Below are positions 15,204-22,632 of a DNA stretch of 35,093 nt, one piece after another. The notes under the pieces are model-generated. The model saw only the letters and a list, made by a program, of their open reading frames with translations. It was not told where the DNA came from and did not search any database. The translations under genes were made by a program, and so were the position numbers. Origin of the DNA: JBBPZA01 sp963728925 (GTDB lineage: Bacteria; Actinomycetota; Thermoleophilia; Solirubrobacterales; Solirubrobacteraceae); assembly GCA_963728925.1 (NCBI GenBank), contig CAVSMB010000033.1:1-35093 (forward strand), given 5' to 3'. Every line of letters begins with the position of its first letter. Positions within the stretch are counted from its first letter, which is position 1.

Positions 15204-16511
15204 GTGGCCAGTCCGATGTCCCTCGACGACGACACCGGCACGGCGACCGCCGCTGCCGGTCGTTCGCGCACGGTCGATGGGCCGGTGGTGATCGAGGTCC
15301 GCGACCTCGAGAAGACCTTCCACATCCCCGACAACAAGGTCGACACCCTGAAGGAGCGGGCGCTGCATCCGCTGCGCCGGGGCGAGCACCGCGAGCTGCG
15401 GGCGTTGCAGGGCGTCTCCTTCGACGTGCGTGAGGGCGAGTTCTTCGGAATCGTCGGCCGCAACGGGTCGGGCAAGAGCACGCTGCTCAAGGTCCTCGCT
15501 TCGATCTACCGCGCCGACGCCGGAAGCATCCGCATGGCCGGCCGGCTCGCCCCCTTCATCGAGCTGGGCGTCGGCTTCAACCCCGACCTCACCGCACGCG
15601 AGAACGTCGCGCTCAACGGCGTCATGCTCGGCCTCAGCCGCCGCCAGGCTGCGCGCAAGCTCGACTCCGTGCTCGACTTCGCCGAACTGCACGACTTCGT
15701 CGACCTCAAACTCAAGAACTACTCCTCGGGCATGATGGTCCGCCTCGCCTTCTCCGTCATGGTCGAGGCCGACGCCGACATCATGCTCGTCGACGAGGTC
15801 CTCGCCGTCGGCGACGCCGCCTTCGGCCAGAAGTGCATGGACGTCTTCCGCGCCAAACGCCGCGCCAGCAAGACCCTCGTGCTCGTCACCCACGACATGG
15901 CCACCGTCCAATCCTTCTGCCACCGCGCCATGCTCATCCACGACGGCCAACAACGCTACCTCGGCGACCCCGAAGAAGCCGCCTTGCGCTATTACCGGCT
16001 CAACTTCGCGGCCGCGAGCCCGTCCGGTACGGCGGCGGTGGCCGCAGTTCCGGACGTGAACGTCAAGGTGATCGACACGTGGCTCGAGAGCCAGGCGGGC
16101 GAGCGGGTCGACAACGTCGAGCAGGACGAGCCGATCGGCTTCAACCTCGTGGTCGAGGCGAGACACGACCTCCACGCACCGACCTTCAACTTCCATCTCC
16201 TGAACGCCGACGGCGCCTGGGTGTTCGGCTTCAGCGAGGCCGTGTCCGGCAACGGCGACGTGCCAGACGTCGTCGCGGTCGGCCAGCGTATCCGCATTGC
16301 GGGCCGTATCGAGAACCCACTGGTCCCCGGCCGCTACACGATCAACTGCTGGATGTCGCGCAAGCGCCGCGAGGGCGAGGTCGCGCTCCACGTTCTGCGG
16401 CTCGTCGACTTCATGGTCTACGGGACGCGGCCGAGTCCCGGGAATGTTTCGGTCAAGACCAACGTCAAGGCCGTCCTCGAGCCCGCTCGCGGCTCCGCCA
16501 CGGAGTCGTGA
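15204..16511 (+). CDS. wzt: Polysaccharide ABC exporter ATP-binding protein with carbohydrate-binding C-domain (Wzt-like), copy 1
   Basis: A 435-residue protein. The ATPase domain (about 26-270) has Walker A GRNGSGKST (85-93), signature YSSGM (173-177), Walker B IMLVDE (193-198) and the H-loop His in VLVTHDM (H230). Residues about 275-430 form a beta-rich Wzt C-domain (VIDTWLESQAGE, EPIGFNLVVEA, PGRYTINCW), which in O9a-type systems binds the modified chain end before export. The ATPase part is almost identical in DNA to copy 2 while the C-domains differ, so the two may export different chain ends with one permease. GTG 15204 is supported by TAACGT 9 nt upstream; ATG 15216 is the alternative. 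The stop overlaps the next GTG by 4 bp. Confidence 0.88.
   Translation: MASPMSLDDDTGTATAAAGRSRTVDGPVVIEVRDLEKTFHIPDNKVDTLKERALHPLRRGEHRELRALQGVSFDVREGEFFGIVGRNGSGKSTLLKVLASIYRADAGSIRMAGRLAPFIELGVGFNPDLTARENVALNGVMLGLSRRQAARKLDSVLDFAELHDFVDLKLKNYSSGMMVRLAFSVMVEADADIMLVDEVLAVGDAAFGQKCMDVFRAKRRASKTLVLVTHDMATVQSFCHRAMLIHDGQQRYLGDPEEAALRYYRLNFAAASPSGTAAVAAVPDVNVKVIDTWLESQAGERVDNVEQDEPIGFNLVVEARHDLHAPTFNFHLLNADGAWVFGFSEAVSGNGDVPDVVAVGQRIRIAGRIENPLVPGRYTINCWMSRKRREGEVALHVLRLVDFMVYGTRPSPGNVSVKTNVKAVLEPARGSATES
15264..15981 (+). repeat. Direct repeat, copy 1 (Wzt-like ATPase domain DNA)
   Basis: About 718 bp matching 18156-18870. From 15345 to 15981 I see one mismatch (A 15867 against G 18756, Ser to Gly). 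Around 15330-15344 this copy has a different 15-bp segment where the other has 12 bp. Similarity drops abruptly at 15982, at the boundary to the C-domain. Near-identity at synonymous sites indicates recent duplication or gene conversion. Confidence 0.85.
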
Positions 16512-17992
16512 GCACCCAGCCGGCCGACCTCGTGGTCAGGCTCGAGCGGCCTCTCGAAGCCACCCTGCCCGCCGGCAAAGGCACCGCGCTGTTCCTCCTC
16601 GGCACCTGCTTCCATCCCGACGAGGCGGTGCTCGACCTCGAGCTGCTTCTCGACGGCGTGCCCCACCGGCCCACGGCCTTCAGCATGCCGCGTCCCGATG
16701 TGCTGGCTCAGCACCCAGAGGCGCCCTCCTCCTACCGCAGCGGTTTTTGGGCAACGGTGCCGGTGCCTGCGCGCGAGCACCCCGGCTCGATCGCTGTCGC
16801 GCTCGTCGCGCGACTGGCCTCCGGAGCGCGAGCGACCGTGCCGCTGGGCAAGGTCGAGGTCGTCGAGCAGCGCTCGCCGCCAATTGTCGACGCCCGTCCC
16901 GAGGACTCCGGTCCCGGGCTCATCGCGATCTGCATGGCGACCTTCGAGCCCGCTCCCGCGCTCTTTCAGGCCCAGGTCGAGTCGCTGCGGGCCCAGACCG
17001 ACGACCGTTGGATCTGCCTGATCAGCGACGACTGCTCGGGCCCTGAGCACGTCGCGCGGATCCGGGAAATCGTCGGCGACGACCCGCGCTTCGCCTTTTC
17101 GCATGCGGACGCACGGCTCGGCTTCTACCGCAACTTCGAGCGGGCCATCGGCATGGTCCCGCGTGAGGCGCAGCTCGTCGCGCTGTGCGACCAGGACGAT
17201 CGCTGGCATCCCGACAAGCTGGCGGCACTACGAGCCGCACTCGCGCTCGCCCCGGTCGCCTACTCCGATCAGCGGCTCGTCGACGGGCAGGGCCGCCTGC
17301 TGCGCGACACCTTCTGGAAGGGTCGACGCAACAACCACACCGACCTGACCTCGATGCTCGTGGCCAACGCGATTACCGGCGCGGCGATGCTCATGCGTCG
17401 CGAGGTCGCCGAGCTCGCCCTGCCGTTTCCCGACACGCCGGGCTTCCAGTTCCACGACCACTGGCTCGGCGTGCTCGCGCTCGCGACCGGTGAGGTGGCT
17501 TACGTTGACCGGCCGCTGTACGACTACGTCCAGCACGCCGGCGCCGTTTTCGGGGACGTCAGCAGCGGCCCGCCGGCGGCCCGCCGACGGCTCTCGGGTC
17601 CCGGCACGGGCCGGGTGCGCGAGGCGATCGCCTCGTGGCGCGCCGCCTACTTCTACGGCTACCTCTCGCGCGAGACCCAGGCGCAGACCGTGCTCGCCCG
17701 CTGCGGACCGCAGCTGGACGCGGGCAAGCGACGGGCGCTCGAGCGCTTCGTCGCCGCCGAGCGCTCCCCGCTCGCCTTCGCGTGGCTCGCCGCCCGGCCC
17801 CTGCGAGGACTGCTAGGAGCGACCGAGACGCTGGGCACCGAGATCGAGCTCGCGCAAGGCGTCCTCTGGCGGTGGCTCGCGTCCGCCGTGGCCCGTCCCG
17901 GGCGATGGATCGGGCCGCGCCTGGACGCGGGCTTTCCGCCCCCGACGAGCTTCAACCAGAAGCGGCTGCGCCGCTGGCGCGCCCTGGTCTGA
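16508..17992 (+). CDS. Two-domain GT2 glycosyltransferase (beta-rich N-domain plus rhamnosyltransferase-like GT-A)
   Basis: A 494-residue protein. Residues 1 to about 135 look like a beta-sandwich (LVVRLERPLEATLPAG, LDLELLLDGVPHRP, SIAVALVARLASGARATVPL) that I cannot assign to a family. From about 137 comes a GT-A domain: LIAICMATFEPAPALFQAQV, ICLISDDCSG and LVALCDQDDRWHPDKLAAL, as in rhamnosyltransferase-like GT2 enzymes. FQFHDHWLGVLAL and VDRPLYDYVQHAGAV follow, then an Ala/Arg-rich helical tail. GTG 16508 overlaps the stop of the Wzt-like gene (GTGA), so translation is coupled. The extra domain may bind glycan, consistent with work on a chain handed to the exporter (inference). An open frame continues upstream but is a shadow of the ABC gene. 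Confidence 0.8.
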   Translation: MSTQPADLVVRLERPLEATLPAGKGTALFLLGTCFHPDEAVLDLELLLDGVPHRPTAFSMPRPDVLAQHPEAPSSYRSGFWATVPVPAREHPGSIAVALVARLASGARATVPLGKVEVVEQRSPPIVDARPEDSGPGLIAICMATFEPAPALFQAQVESLRAQTDDRWICLISDDCSGPEHVARIREIVGDDPRFAFSHADARLGFYRNFERAIGMVPREAQLVALCDQDDRWHPDKLAALRAALALAPVAYSDQRLVDGQGRLLRDTFWKGRRNNHTDLTSMLVANAITGAAMLMRREVAELALPFPDTPGFQFHDHWLGVLALATGEVAYVDRPLYDYVQHAGAVFGDVSSGPPAARRRLSGPGTGRVREAIASWRAAYFYGYLSRETQAQTVLARCGPQLDAGKRRALERFVAAERSPLAFAWLAARPLRGLLGATETLGTEIELAQGVLWRWLASAVARPGRWIGPRLDAGFPPPTSFNQKRLRRWRALV

Positions 17993-18021
17993 GGGAGGGT
18001 CTCGTGGGGCGCCGCGGTTGG

Positions 18022-18027
18022 TACCGT
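18022..18027 (+). promoter_or_regulatory. -10-like hexamer upstream of the second Wzt-like gene
   Basis: TACCGT in CGGTTGGTACCGT, the same string as upstream of copy 1 except for one base. Here it lies 50 nt before ATG 18078, so the message would have a leader of about 40 nt carrying GGAG at 18067-18070 as a Shine-Dalgarno site, unlike most starts in the window. Confidence 0.4.
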
Positions 18028-18077
18028 GCGCACCCGTCGGGCGGACTTCGCCCGCCTGGCCCAACCGGAGCGTATGG

Positions 18078-19379
18078 ATGCACAGCGTGCAGCAGTCGCT
18101 GCAGAGAGCGGCCTTTTCCCTCGACGACGAAGCCTCCAAGCTCACGGCGCCGCCGTCGCGCACGGTCGATGGGCCGGTGGTGATCGAGGTCCGCGACCTC
18201 GAGAAGACCTTCCACATCCCCACGCGAAAGGGCACCCTGAAGGAGCGGGCGCTGCATCCGCTGCGCCGGGGCGAGCACCGCGAGCTGCGGGCGTTGCAGG
18301 GCGTCTCCTTCGACGTGCGTGAGGGCGAGTTCTTCGGAATCGTCGGCCGCAACGGGTCGGGCAAGAGCACGCTGCTCAAGGTCCTCGCTTCGATCTACCG
18401 CGCCGACGCCGGAAGCATCCGCATGGCCGGCCGGCTCGCCCCCTTCATCGAGCTGGGCGTCGGCTTCAACCCCGACCTCACCGCACGCGAGAACGTCGCG
18501 CTCAACGGCGTCATGCTCGGCCTCAGCCGCCGCCAGGCTGCGCGCAAGCTCGACTCCGTGCTCGACTTCGCCGAACTGCACGACTTCGTCGACCTCAAAC
18601 TCAAGAACTACTCCTCGGGCATGATGGTCCGCCTCGCCTTCTCCGTCATGGTCGAGGCCGACGCCGACATCATGCTCGTCGACGAGGTCCTCGCCGTCGG
18701 CGACGCCGCCTTCGGCCAGAAGTGCATGGACGTCTTCCGCGCCAAACGCCGCGCCGGCAAGACCCTCGTGCTCGTCACCCACGACATGGCCACCGTCCAA
18801 TCCTTCTGCCACCGCGCCATGCTCATCCACGACGGCCAACAACGCTACCTCGGCGACCCCGAAGAAGCCGTGCTCCGCTACTACCGGCTCAACTTCGGCG
18901 GGGCACATGACGCCGTCGGGGCCGCAGCGACCTCCGACGGGCCGGTCGCGAAGCTCGTCGACGTCTGGCTCGAGGACTCGGCGGGGCTGCGGGTCGAGAA
19001 CGTGCGCCTCGGTGAGCCGATCGGCTTCAACCTCGTGGTCGAGGCGGGCGAGGATCTCGATGCCCCGGCCTTCCTGGTTCAGTTCCTCAACGTCGACGAC
19101 GTGCCGGTCTTCGGGTTCACCCGCAAGCTCGCGGTCGAGGGCGAGCCCCGACGCGTCGCCGCCGGCGGGCGCGTGCGCCTCACGGGCGTCGTGGACAACC
19201 CGCTCACGGCGGGCCGCTACTCGGTGCACTGCTCGGTGACTCGCAGCGAGGCGACCGGTGACCTCGCGCTGCCGGACCTCCGTGTGCTCGACTTCCTCGT
19301 GCAGGGAGGCGACCCGATCCCGGGGATGGTGCATGTCGCCACGGAGCTCGAGGCAACCGTCGAGGGCGGACCCCGATGA
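18078..19379 (+). CDS. wzt: Polysaccharide ABC exporter ATP-binding protein with carbohydrate-binding C-domain (Wzt-like), copy 2
   Basis: A 433-residue protein with the same ATPase domain as copy 1 (GRNGSGKST, YSSGM, IMLVDE, VLVTHDM) and a diverged C-domain of about 150 residues (VDVWLEDSAGLRVENV, EPIGFNLVVEA, FLVQFLNVDDVPVFG, TAGRYSVHCSV). The N-terminal 25 residues also differ from copy 1. ATG 18078 is chosen because GGAG stands 7 nt upstream; an in-frame GTG at 18018 would add 20 residues. The stop overlaps the permease ATG (ATGA), so this copy is the one coupled to the only visible permease. It powers export of a finished glycan across the inner membrane and probably selects chains by their non-reducing end. 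Confidence 0.88.
   Translation: MHSVQQSLQRAAFSLDDEASKLTAPPSRTVDGPVVIEVRDLEKTFHIPTRKGTLKERALHPLRRGEHRELRALQGVSFDVREGEFFGIVGRNGSGKSTLLKVLASIYRADAGSIRMAGRLAPFIELGVGFNPDLTARENVALNGVMLGLSRRQAARKLDSVLDFAELHDFVDLKLKNYSSGMMVRLAFSVMVEADADIMLVDEVLAVGDAAFGQKCMDVFRAKRRAGKTLVLVTHDMATVQSFCHRAMLIHDGQQRYLGDPEEAVLRYYRLNFGGAHDAVGAAATSDGPVAKLVDVWLEDSAGLRVENVRLGEPIGFNLVVEAGEDLDAPAFLVQFLNVDDVPVFGFTRKLAVEGEPRRVAAGGRVRLTGVVDNPLTAGRYSVHCSVTRSEATGDLALPDLRVLDFLVQGGDPIPGMVHVATELEATVEGGPR
18156..18870 (+). repeat. Direct repeat, copy 2 (Wzt-like ATPase domain DNA)
   Basis: Matches 15264-15981, as described there. The offset is 2892 bp at the 5' end and 2889 bp after the 3-bp length difference. Recombination between the copies would delete 2.9 kb including the GT2 gene. 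Confidence 0.85.
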
Positions 19380-20221
19380 GCGAAGCCGGCCGCGTCGAGC
19401 TCCGTGACGTCCGCGGGCCCTCCGCCCTTGGCGGAGGGCGGCGCCGGCTGATGGACCTGACCTACCTGCTCTCGGTCACCGAGTTCAAACGCACCTACTT
19501 CGGCACGGCGCTCGGCTACGTGTGGTCGGTCGCGAGGCCGCTGATGCTCTTCGGTGTGCTGCTGCTGGTCTTCACGCAGGTCTTTCGCCTGGGCTCCCAG
19601 GTCCCCCACTATCCGGTCCTCCTGCTGTTCAACATCGTGCTCTTCGGCTTCTTCTCTGAGGCCACGGGGATCGCCGTGACGTCGGTGGTCACCCAGGAGG
19701 GGATCGTTCGCAAGACCCAGTTCCCGCGTCTGGTCATCCCGTTGGCGGTCGTCGTGACCGCGCTCTTCAACCTCGCACTCAACCTCGTTGTGGTGTTTGT
19801 GTTCATCCTGGCCTTCGGGGTAAGCCCGCAGTGGACCTGGCTCCTGTTCCCGGTCATCGTCTTCCTGCTGTTCGTGCTCACCCTCGCCGTGTCGATGATC
19901 GTCGCGTCGCTGTACCCGCGGTTCCGCGACATCGGGATCATCTGGCAGGTCTTCTCGACGACACTGTTCTACGCGAGCCCCATTCTGTACCCGATCGAGT
20001 TGGCGCCGGCGGCGCTTCGCAAGGTCATCGCGATCAATCCGATCGCCCCGCTGCTCGAGCTCGCGCGCAAGTGGGTCATAGATCCCGACGCCCCGGGGCC
20101 CGCCGCGGGGGCGGGCGGCTACGTCTGGGTCTTCATAGCGATGGCTATCTTCGTAGTCGTTTGCGTGCTCGCGGTATGGGTCTTCAACCGCGAGGCGCCG
20201 CGGATCGCGGAGGAGCTCTGA
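19376..20221 (+). CDS. wzm: Polysaccharide ABC exporter permease (ABC-2 type, Wzm/TagG-like)
   Basis: A 281-residue membrane protein with six or so predicted helices: LMLFGVLLLVFTQVF, VLLLFNIVLFGFFSEAT, VVVTALFNLALNLVVVFVF, LLFPVIVFLLFVLTLAVSMI, YASPILYPIELAP and VFIAMAIFVVVCVLAVWVF. YFGTALGYVWSVARPL near the N-terminus is the cytoplasmic segment typical of Wzm/TagG permeases, and FRDIGIIWQVFSTTLFYASP matches the C-terminal half of ABC-2 exporters. Length is normal for the family. It forms the channel with a Wzt-like ATPase. ATG 19376 overlaps the ATPase stop. A strong hairpin lies at codons 14-22. No second permease is seen in the window. Confidence 0.88.
   Translation: MSEAGRVELRDVRGPSALGGGRRRLMDLTYLLSVTEFKRTYFGTALGYVWSVARPLMLFGVLLLVFTQVFRLGSQVPHYPVLLLFNIVLFGFFSEATGIAVTSVVTQEGIVRKTQFPRLVIPLAVVVTALFNLALNLVVVFVFILAFGVSPQWTWLLFPVIVFLLFVLTLAVSMIVASLYPRFRDIGIIWQVFSTTLFYASPILYPIELAPAALRKVIAINPIAPLLELARKWVIDPDAPGPAAGAGGYVWVFIAMAIFVVVCVLAVWVFNREAPRIAEEL
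19417..19439 (+). other. Perfect 10-bp GC hairpin early in the permease gene
   Basis: GCCCTCCGCC, loop CTT, GGCGGAGGGC: a perfect 10-bp inverted repeat with a 3-nt loop, starting about 40 nt after the permease start codon. There is no T-run after it, so it is not a standard terminator. It could slow ribosomes or RNA polymerase between the ATPase and permease genes (inference). Confidence 0.5.
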
Positions 20222-20225
20222 GGCG

Positions 20226-20627
20226 ATGCTCGCGCGCGCCGCACTCGTCCTGGTCGCCGTGGTCGTAATCGCCTGGCTCGGCGTGATGGAGCGCAACCTG
20301 CGGCTGACGGACAGCGGATTTACCGCGACGTACACCCTGCGGACGAAGGGCAACATCGCGCGCGCCGAACGCGATTTGCGTGCCGCGCGCCTCCTCAACC
20401 CCGATACCCGAACTGACCTCGTGCGCTCTTACGTGCTGTTCGCAAGCGGCGAGCACACCCGGGCGCGGGCTCTCGTCAAGGGCGTCCTCGATCGCGAACC
20501 GGACAACTATCCCGCCTGGCTCGCCATGTGGAATATCGGCAAACGCACCGAGCCCGCGCTGGCCCGGCGTGCCCTCGCCGAGCTCGCGCGGCTCAATCCT
20601 CTCCAGGCGCGAGCTGCTAGCGGCTGA
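20226..20627 (+). CDS. Small membrane-anchored TPR-like protein
   Basis: A 133-residue protein. An N-terminal hydrophobic helix (LARAALVLVAVVVIAWLGVM) is followed by helical pairs with TPR character: ARAERDLRAARLLNPDTRTD, YVLFASGEHTRARALVKGVL and REPDNYPAWLAMWNIG. Such small proteins often sit beside O-antigen ligase/polymerase genes in actinobacteria and may assist them. The O-antigen ligase-like gene lies nearby on the other strand. ATG 20226 follows the permease stop by 4 bp and has GAGG as a ribosome-binding site. The 3' end overlaps the epimerase remnant by 10 bp, so a slightly truncated C-terminus is possible. Confidence 0.65.
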   Translation: MLARAALVLVAVVVIAWLGVMERNLRLTDSGFTATYTLRTKGNIARAERDLRAARLLNPDTRTDLVRSYVLFASGEHTRARALVKGVLDREPDNYPAWLAMWNIGKRTEPALARRALAELARLNPLQARAASG

Positions 20628-20891
20628 CCAGCCCGCTCGCCGGCGCGTCGCTCGACACCGAGCACTCGACGATCGCGTCGACCGGCTCGACCGCGAGCAC
20701 GTCGGGCGGCTCGCGGACGTCGCCGTGGACGAACTCGACGCCCGCCTCGCGCAGGCGCGGCAGGTTGAGCTCCGACCCGCGCCGGCGTAGGTTGTCCAGC
20801 GCGACCAGCTCCCATCGCGGGCGGCGCGCGCGAGCGCGAGCGCGAGGTTCGTCCCGACGAAGCCGGCTCCGCCGGTCAGCAGGACGCGCAT
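20617..20891 (-). pseudogene. NAD-dependent epimerase fragment (CDP-paratose/tyvelose 2-epimerase-like)
   Basis: From ATG 20891 the frame reads MRVLLTGGAGFVGTNLALAL, the Rossmann start of an extended SDR. A lost base near 20815 moves the rest to the frame with RWELVALDNLRRRGSELNLP, VEFVHGDVREPPDVLA and VDAIVECS, as in CDP-tyvelose/paratose epimerases. It stops at TAG 20619-20617 after about 90 residues, while intact relatives have 330-350, so the catalytic YxxxK and substrate domain are gone. The start overlaps the stop of the O-antigen ligase-like gene (ATGA), so it was once the next gene of that unit. CDP-sugar genes at 23823-25559 would fit its former pathway (inference). Confidence 0.65.
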
Positions 20892-22429
20892 CAGGAGGCG
20901 GGCACCGCGGCGCGGCGCTCGGCCGGGTCGGCCGCGGCCGGCGTCCCTTCGCCCGCGCGCGCCCGCGCGCGCGCCCGCGCGCGGTCTACGACGGCCGCTT
21001 CGGGCGGCGCCTCGGACCGGGCGATGAGCGCCCCGGCGAGGATCAGCGCCGGCAGGGTGACCGCCGGAATCTGCCAGTGCCAGTCGATCGAGGCCTGCAG
21101 GAGCCAGACGAGCAGCGCCGCGCACCACCCTGCGGCGATCGCCCCCCGGCTCCGGAGCGCCCGGCTCGCCGCCAGCGCGACGCCGGTGACCATGAGGACC
21201 AATCCGAGCAGGCCGACGATGCCCAGCTCGGCGGCCATCTCGATCGGCAGCGAGTGGACCTCGAGCACGCTCTCGCGGATGGGCCGCTCGCGAAGCCACG
21301 CGACGCGGAAGCTCGCGGCTCCCGCGCCCTTGAGCGGATGGCGCCGGAACTCCCGGACGCCGACCTGCCAGTAGTCGTAGCGGTTCGAGTAGGCAGAGGT
21401 CAGCCGAGTCGCGTTCGCCCCCCCGTTCTCGTTGGCGCCGCGCCTCTCCTGGAGGCCCCCGATGACGAGCCCGATGGCCGCCAGGGCGACGATCGCCACC
21501 GTCGTGAAGCGGCGCGCACCGCCGAGCACGTCGCGCGCGGGCATCGTGCCCCGGGCGGAGGCCCGCCACGCGGTGAGCGCCGCGGCGCCTGCCGCAAGCG
21601 CGACGAGGACGACGGCCATGACGGCGCCGTCTCGCTCCCGGGCTCCGAGCGAGCCGCTCAGGGAGGCGACTCCGGGGAGGAGCGATGCGGCCAACGCCGC
21701 GCCGGCGCCGGCGACGAGCGCCACCGCGGCGGCCTCGAGCTGTCCGCGAGACCGCGTGAGGGCCACCAGGATGGCCAGACCGACGACGGCGACCGCGATG
21801 GCACCGCGGGAGTAGGACAGGTAGACCCCGGCCCCCAGCGGCGCGGTCGCGGCGGCGGCCAGGCAGCGGACGGCCAGAGGCCGGCTGCGGTCTGCGGCCA
21901 GGTGCGCGCAGAGAACCAGGCCCATCCCGGCGAGGGCGCCCTCGGAGTTCCAGTAGGTGATCGGCTGCTCCAGGCGCTGTCCGCCCGAGGACTTCGAGCG
22001 CGCGAGGGTGATCAGGCCCGGGGCCAGGCGGCCGGTCAGTCCGTAGCCGATGACGATGAGCGAGCCCGCGGCGAGCGCCGGCTCGACCGCGCGCTGGAGG
22101 CGCGGGATCCGGAAGACGCCGATCGCCACCAGGACCGCGGCGAGGTAGAGCAGGAGCCGCTCCACGCTCTCGACGGCGGGGCCGCGAAGCGGTGCCCAGG
22201 TGATCGAGAGCGCGCTCCAGGCGGTGATCAGCACCAGGCCGCCGACGGCGACGCGACCGGGAAGCGTGCGTGGCAGCGGCACCGGGCCGGCGACCGCCAG
22301 CGCGAAGACCAACGCCCAGGCGACGATCCCGGCGATCAGGCGCGGCTGGGTGAAGTAGCCGCCCGACCAGAAGGCCAAGACGGTCGGGCCGGCGAGCAGG
22401 GCGGCGGCGGCAGGTACGGCGCGGCGCAT
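20891..22429 (-). CDS. O-antigen ligase/polymerase-like membrane protein (Wzy/WaaL family)
   Basis: A 512-residue protein with about ten or more hydrophobic segments, including LIAGIVAWALVFALAVAG, VGGLVLITAWSALSIT, LLLYLAAVLVAIGVF, TVAIVALAAIGLVIGG and GIVGLLGLVLMVTGVALAA. The large loop between late helices has RYDYWQVGVREFRRHPLKGA and VLEVHSLPIEMAAELG, the G/H-containing pattern of the Wzy_C (O-antigen ligase) domain. It would polymerise or ligate glycans on the outer face. The C-terminus is an odd RARARARARA run. ATG 22429 is chosen because the first membrane helix follows and TAGCCT lies 8 nt upstream, although the frame is open further upstream. The stop overlaps the epimerase remnant start. 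Confidence 0.8.
   Translation of the reverse strand: MRRAVPAAAALLAGPTVLAFWSGGYFTQPRLIAGIVAWALVFALAVAGPVPLPRTLPGRVAVGGLVLITAWSALSITWAPLRGPAVESVERLLLYLAAVLVAIGVFRIPRLQRAVEPALAAGSLIVIGYGLTGRLAPGLITLARSKSSGGQRLEQPITYWNSEGALAGMGLVLCAHLAADRSRPLAVRCLAAAATAPLGAGVYLSYSRGAIAVAVVGLAILVALTRSRGQLEAAAVALVAGAGAALAASLLPGVASLSGSLGARERDGAVMAVVLVALAAGAAALTAWRASARGTMPARDVLGGARRFTTVAIVALAAIGLVIGGLQERRGANENGGANATRLTSAYSNRYDYWQVGVREFRRHPLKGAGAASFRVAWLRERPIRESVLEVHSLPIEMAAELGIVGLLGLVLMVTGVALAASRALRSRGAIAAGWCAALLVWLLQASIDWHWQIPAVTLPALILAGALIARSEAPPEAAVVDRARARARARAGEGTPAAADPAERRAAVPAS
20951..20983 (+). repeat. Low-complexity CG-rich tract
   Basis: An alternating GC/CCGCGC run encoding the Arg-Ala repeats near the end of the O-antigen ligase-like protein. 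Such tracts are prone to slippage. Confidence 0.7.
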
Positions 22430-22437
22430 GACGCGCC

Positions 22438-22443
22438 AGGCTA
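22438..22443 (-). promoter_or_regulatory. -10-like hexamer of the O-antigen ligase-like gene (leaderless)
   Basis: TAGCCT on the minus strand, 8 nt before ATG 22429. It lies in a 203-bp divergent gap with the glycoside hydrolase gene; I see nothing else there except the opposing hexamer. Confidence 0.45.
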
Positions 22444-22616
22444 GCCGAACGGTCCGCTCCGGGCACCTGGTCGACACAGTGAGCCTCCCCGCCCGGACTG
22501 GTTCGCGACGACCCCCGCAACCCGTGCGCCGGGAGCGTGTTGGTGGTGCGAATGCGAGAGGCAGATCTCCACGCCGCACGTCCACGCCGGCGGCGTGCGC
22601 GCGGTGGCGACTCGGC

Positions 22617-22622
22617 TACGGT
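22617..22622 (+). promoter_or_regulatory. -10-like hexamer of the glycoside hydrolase gene (leaderless)
   Basis: TACGGT, 10 nt before ATG 22633. It selects this start over in-frame upstream starts at 22537 and 22552. Confidence 0.45.
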
Positions 22623-22632
22623 GCGCCTCCTC

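Noticed and set aside
18018..18077. GTG 18018 as the start of the second Wzt-like gene
   Set aside because: It precedes or overlaps the putative -10 (18022-18027) and lacks a ribosome-binding site, while ATG 18078 has GGAG at good spacing.
20951..20983. CRISPR or tandem regulatory repeat
   Set aside because: It is an irregular CG-rich run without spacers, encoding Arg-Ala repeats in the ligase-like protein.
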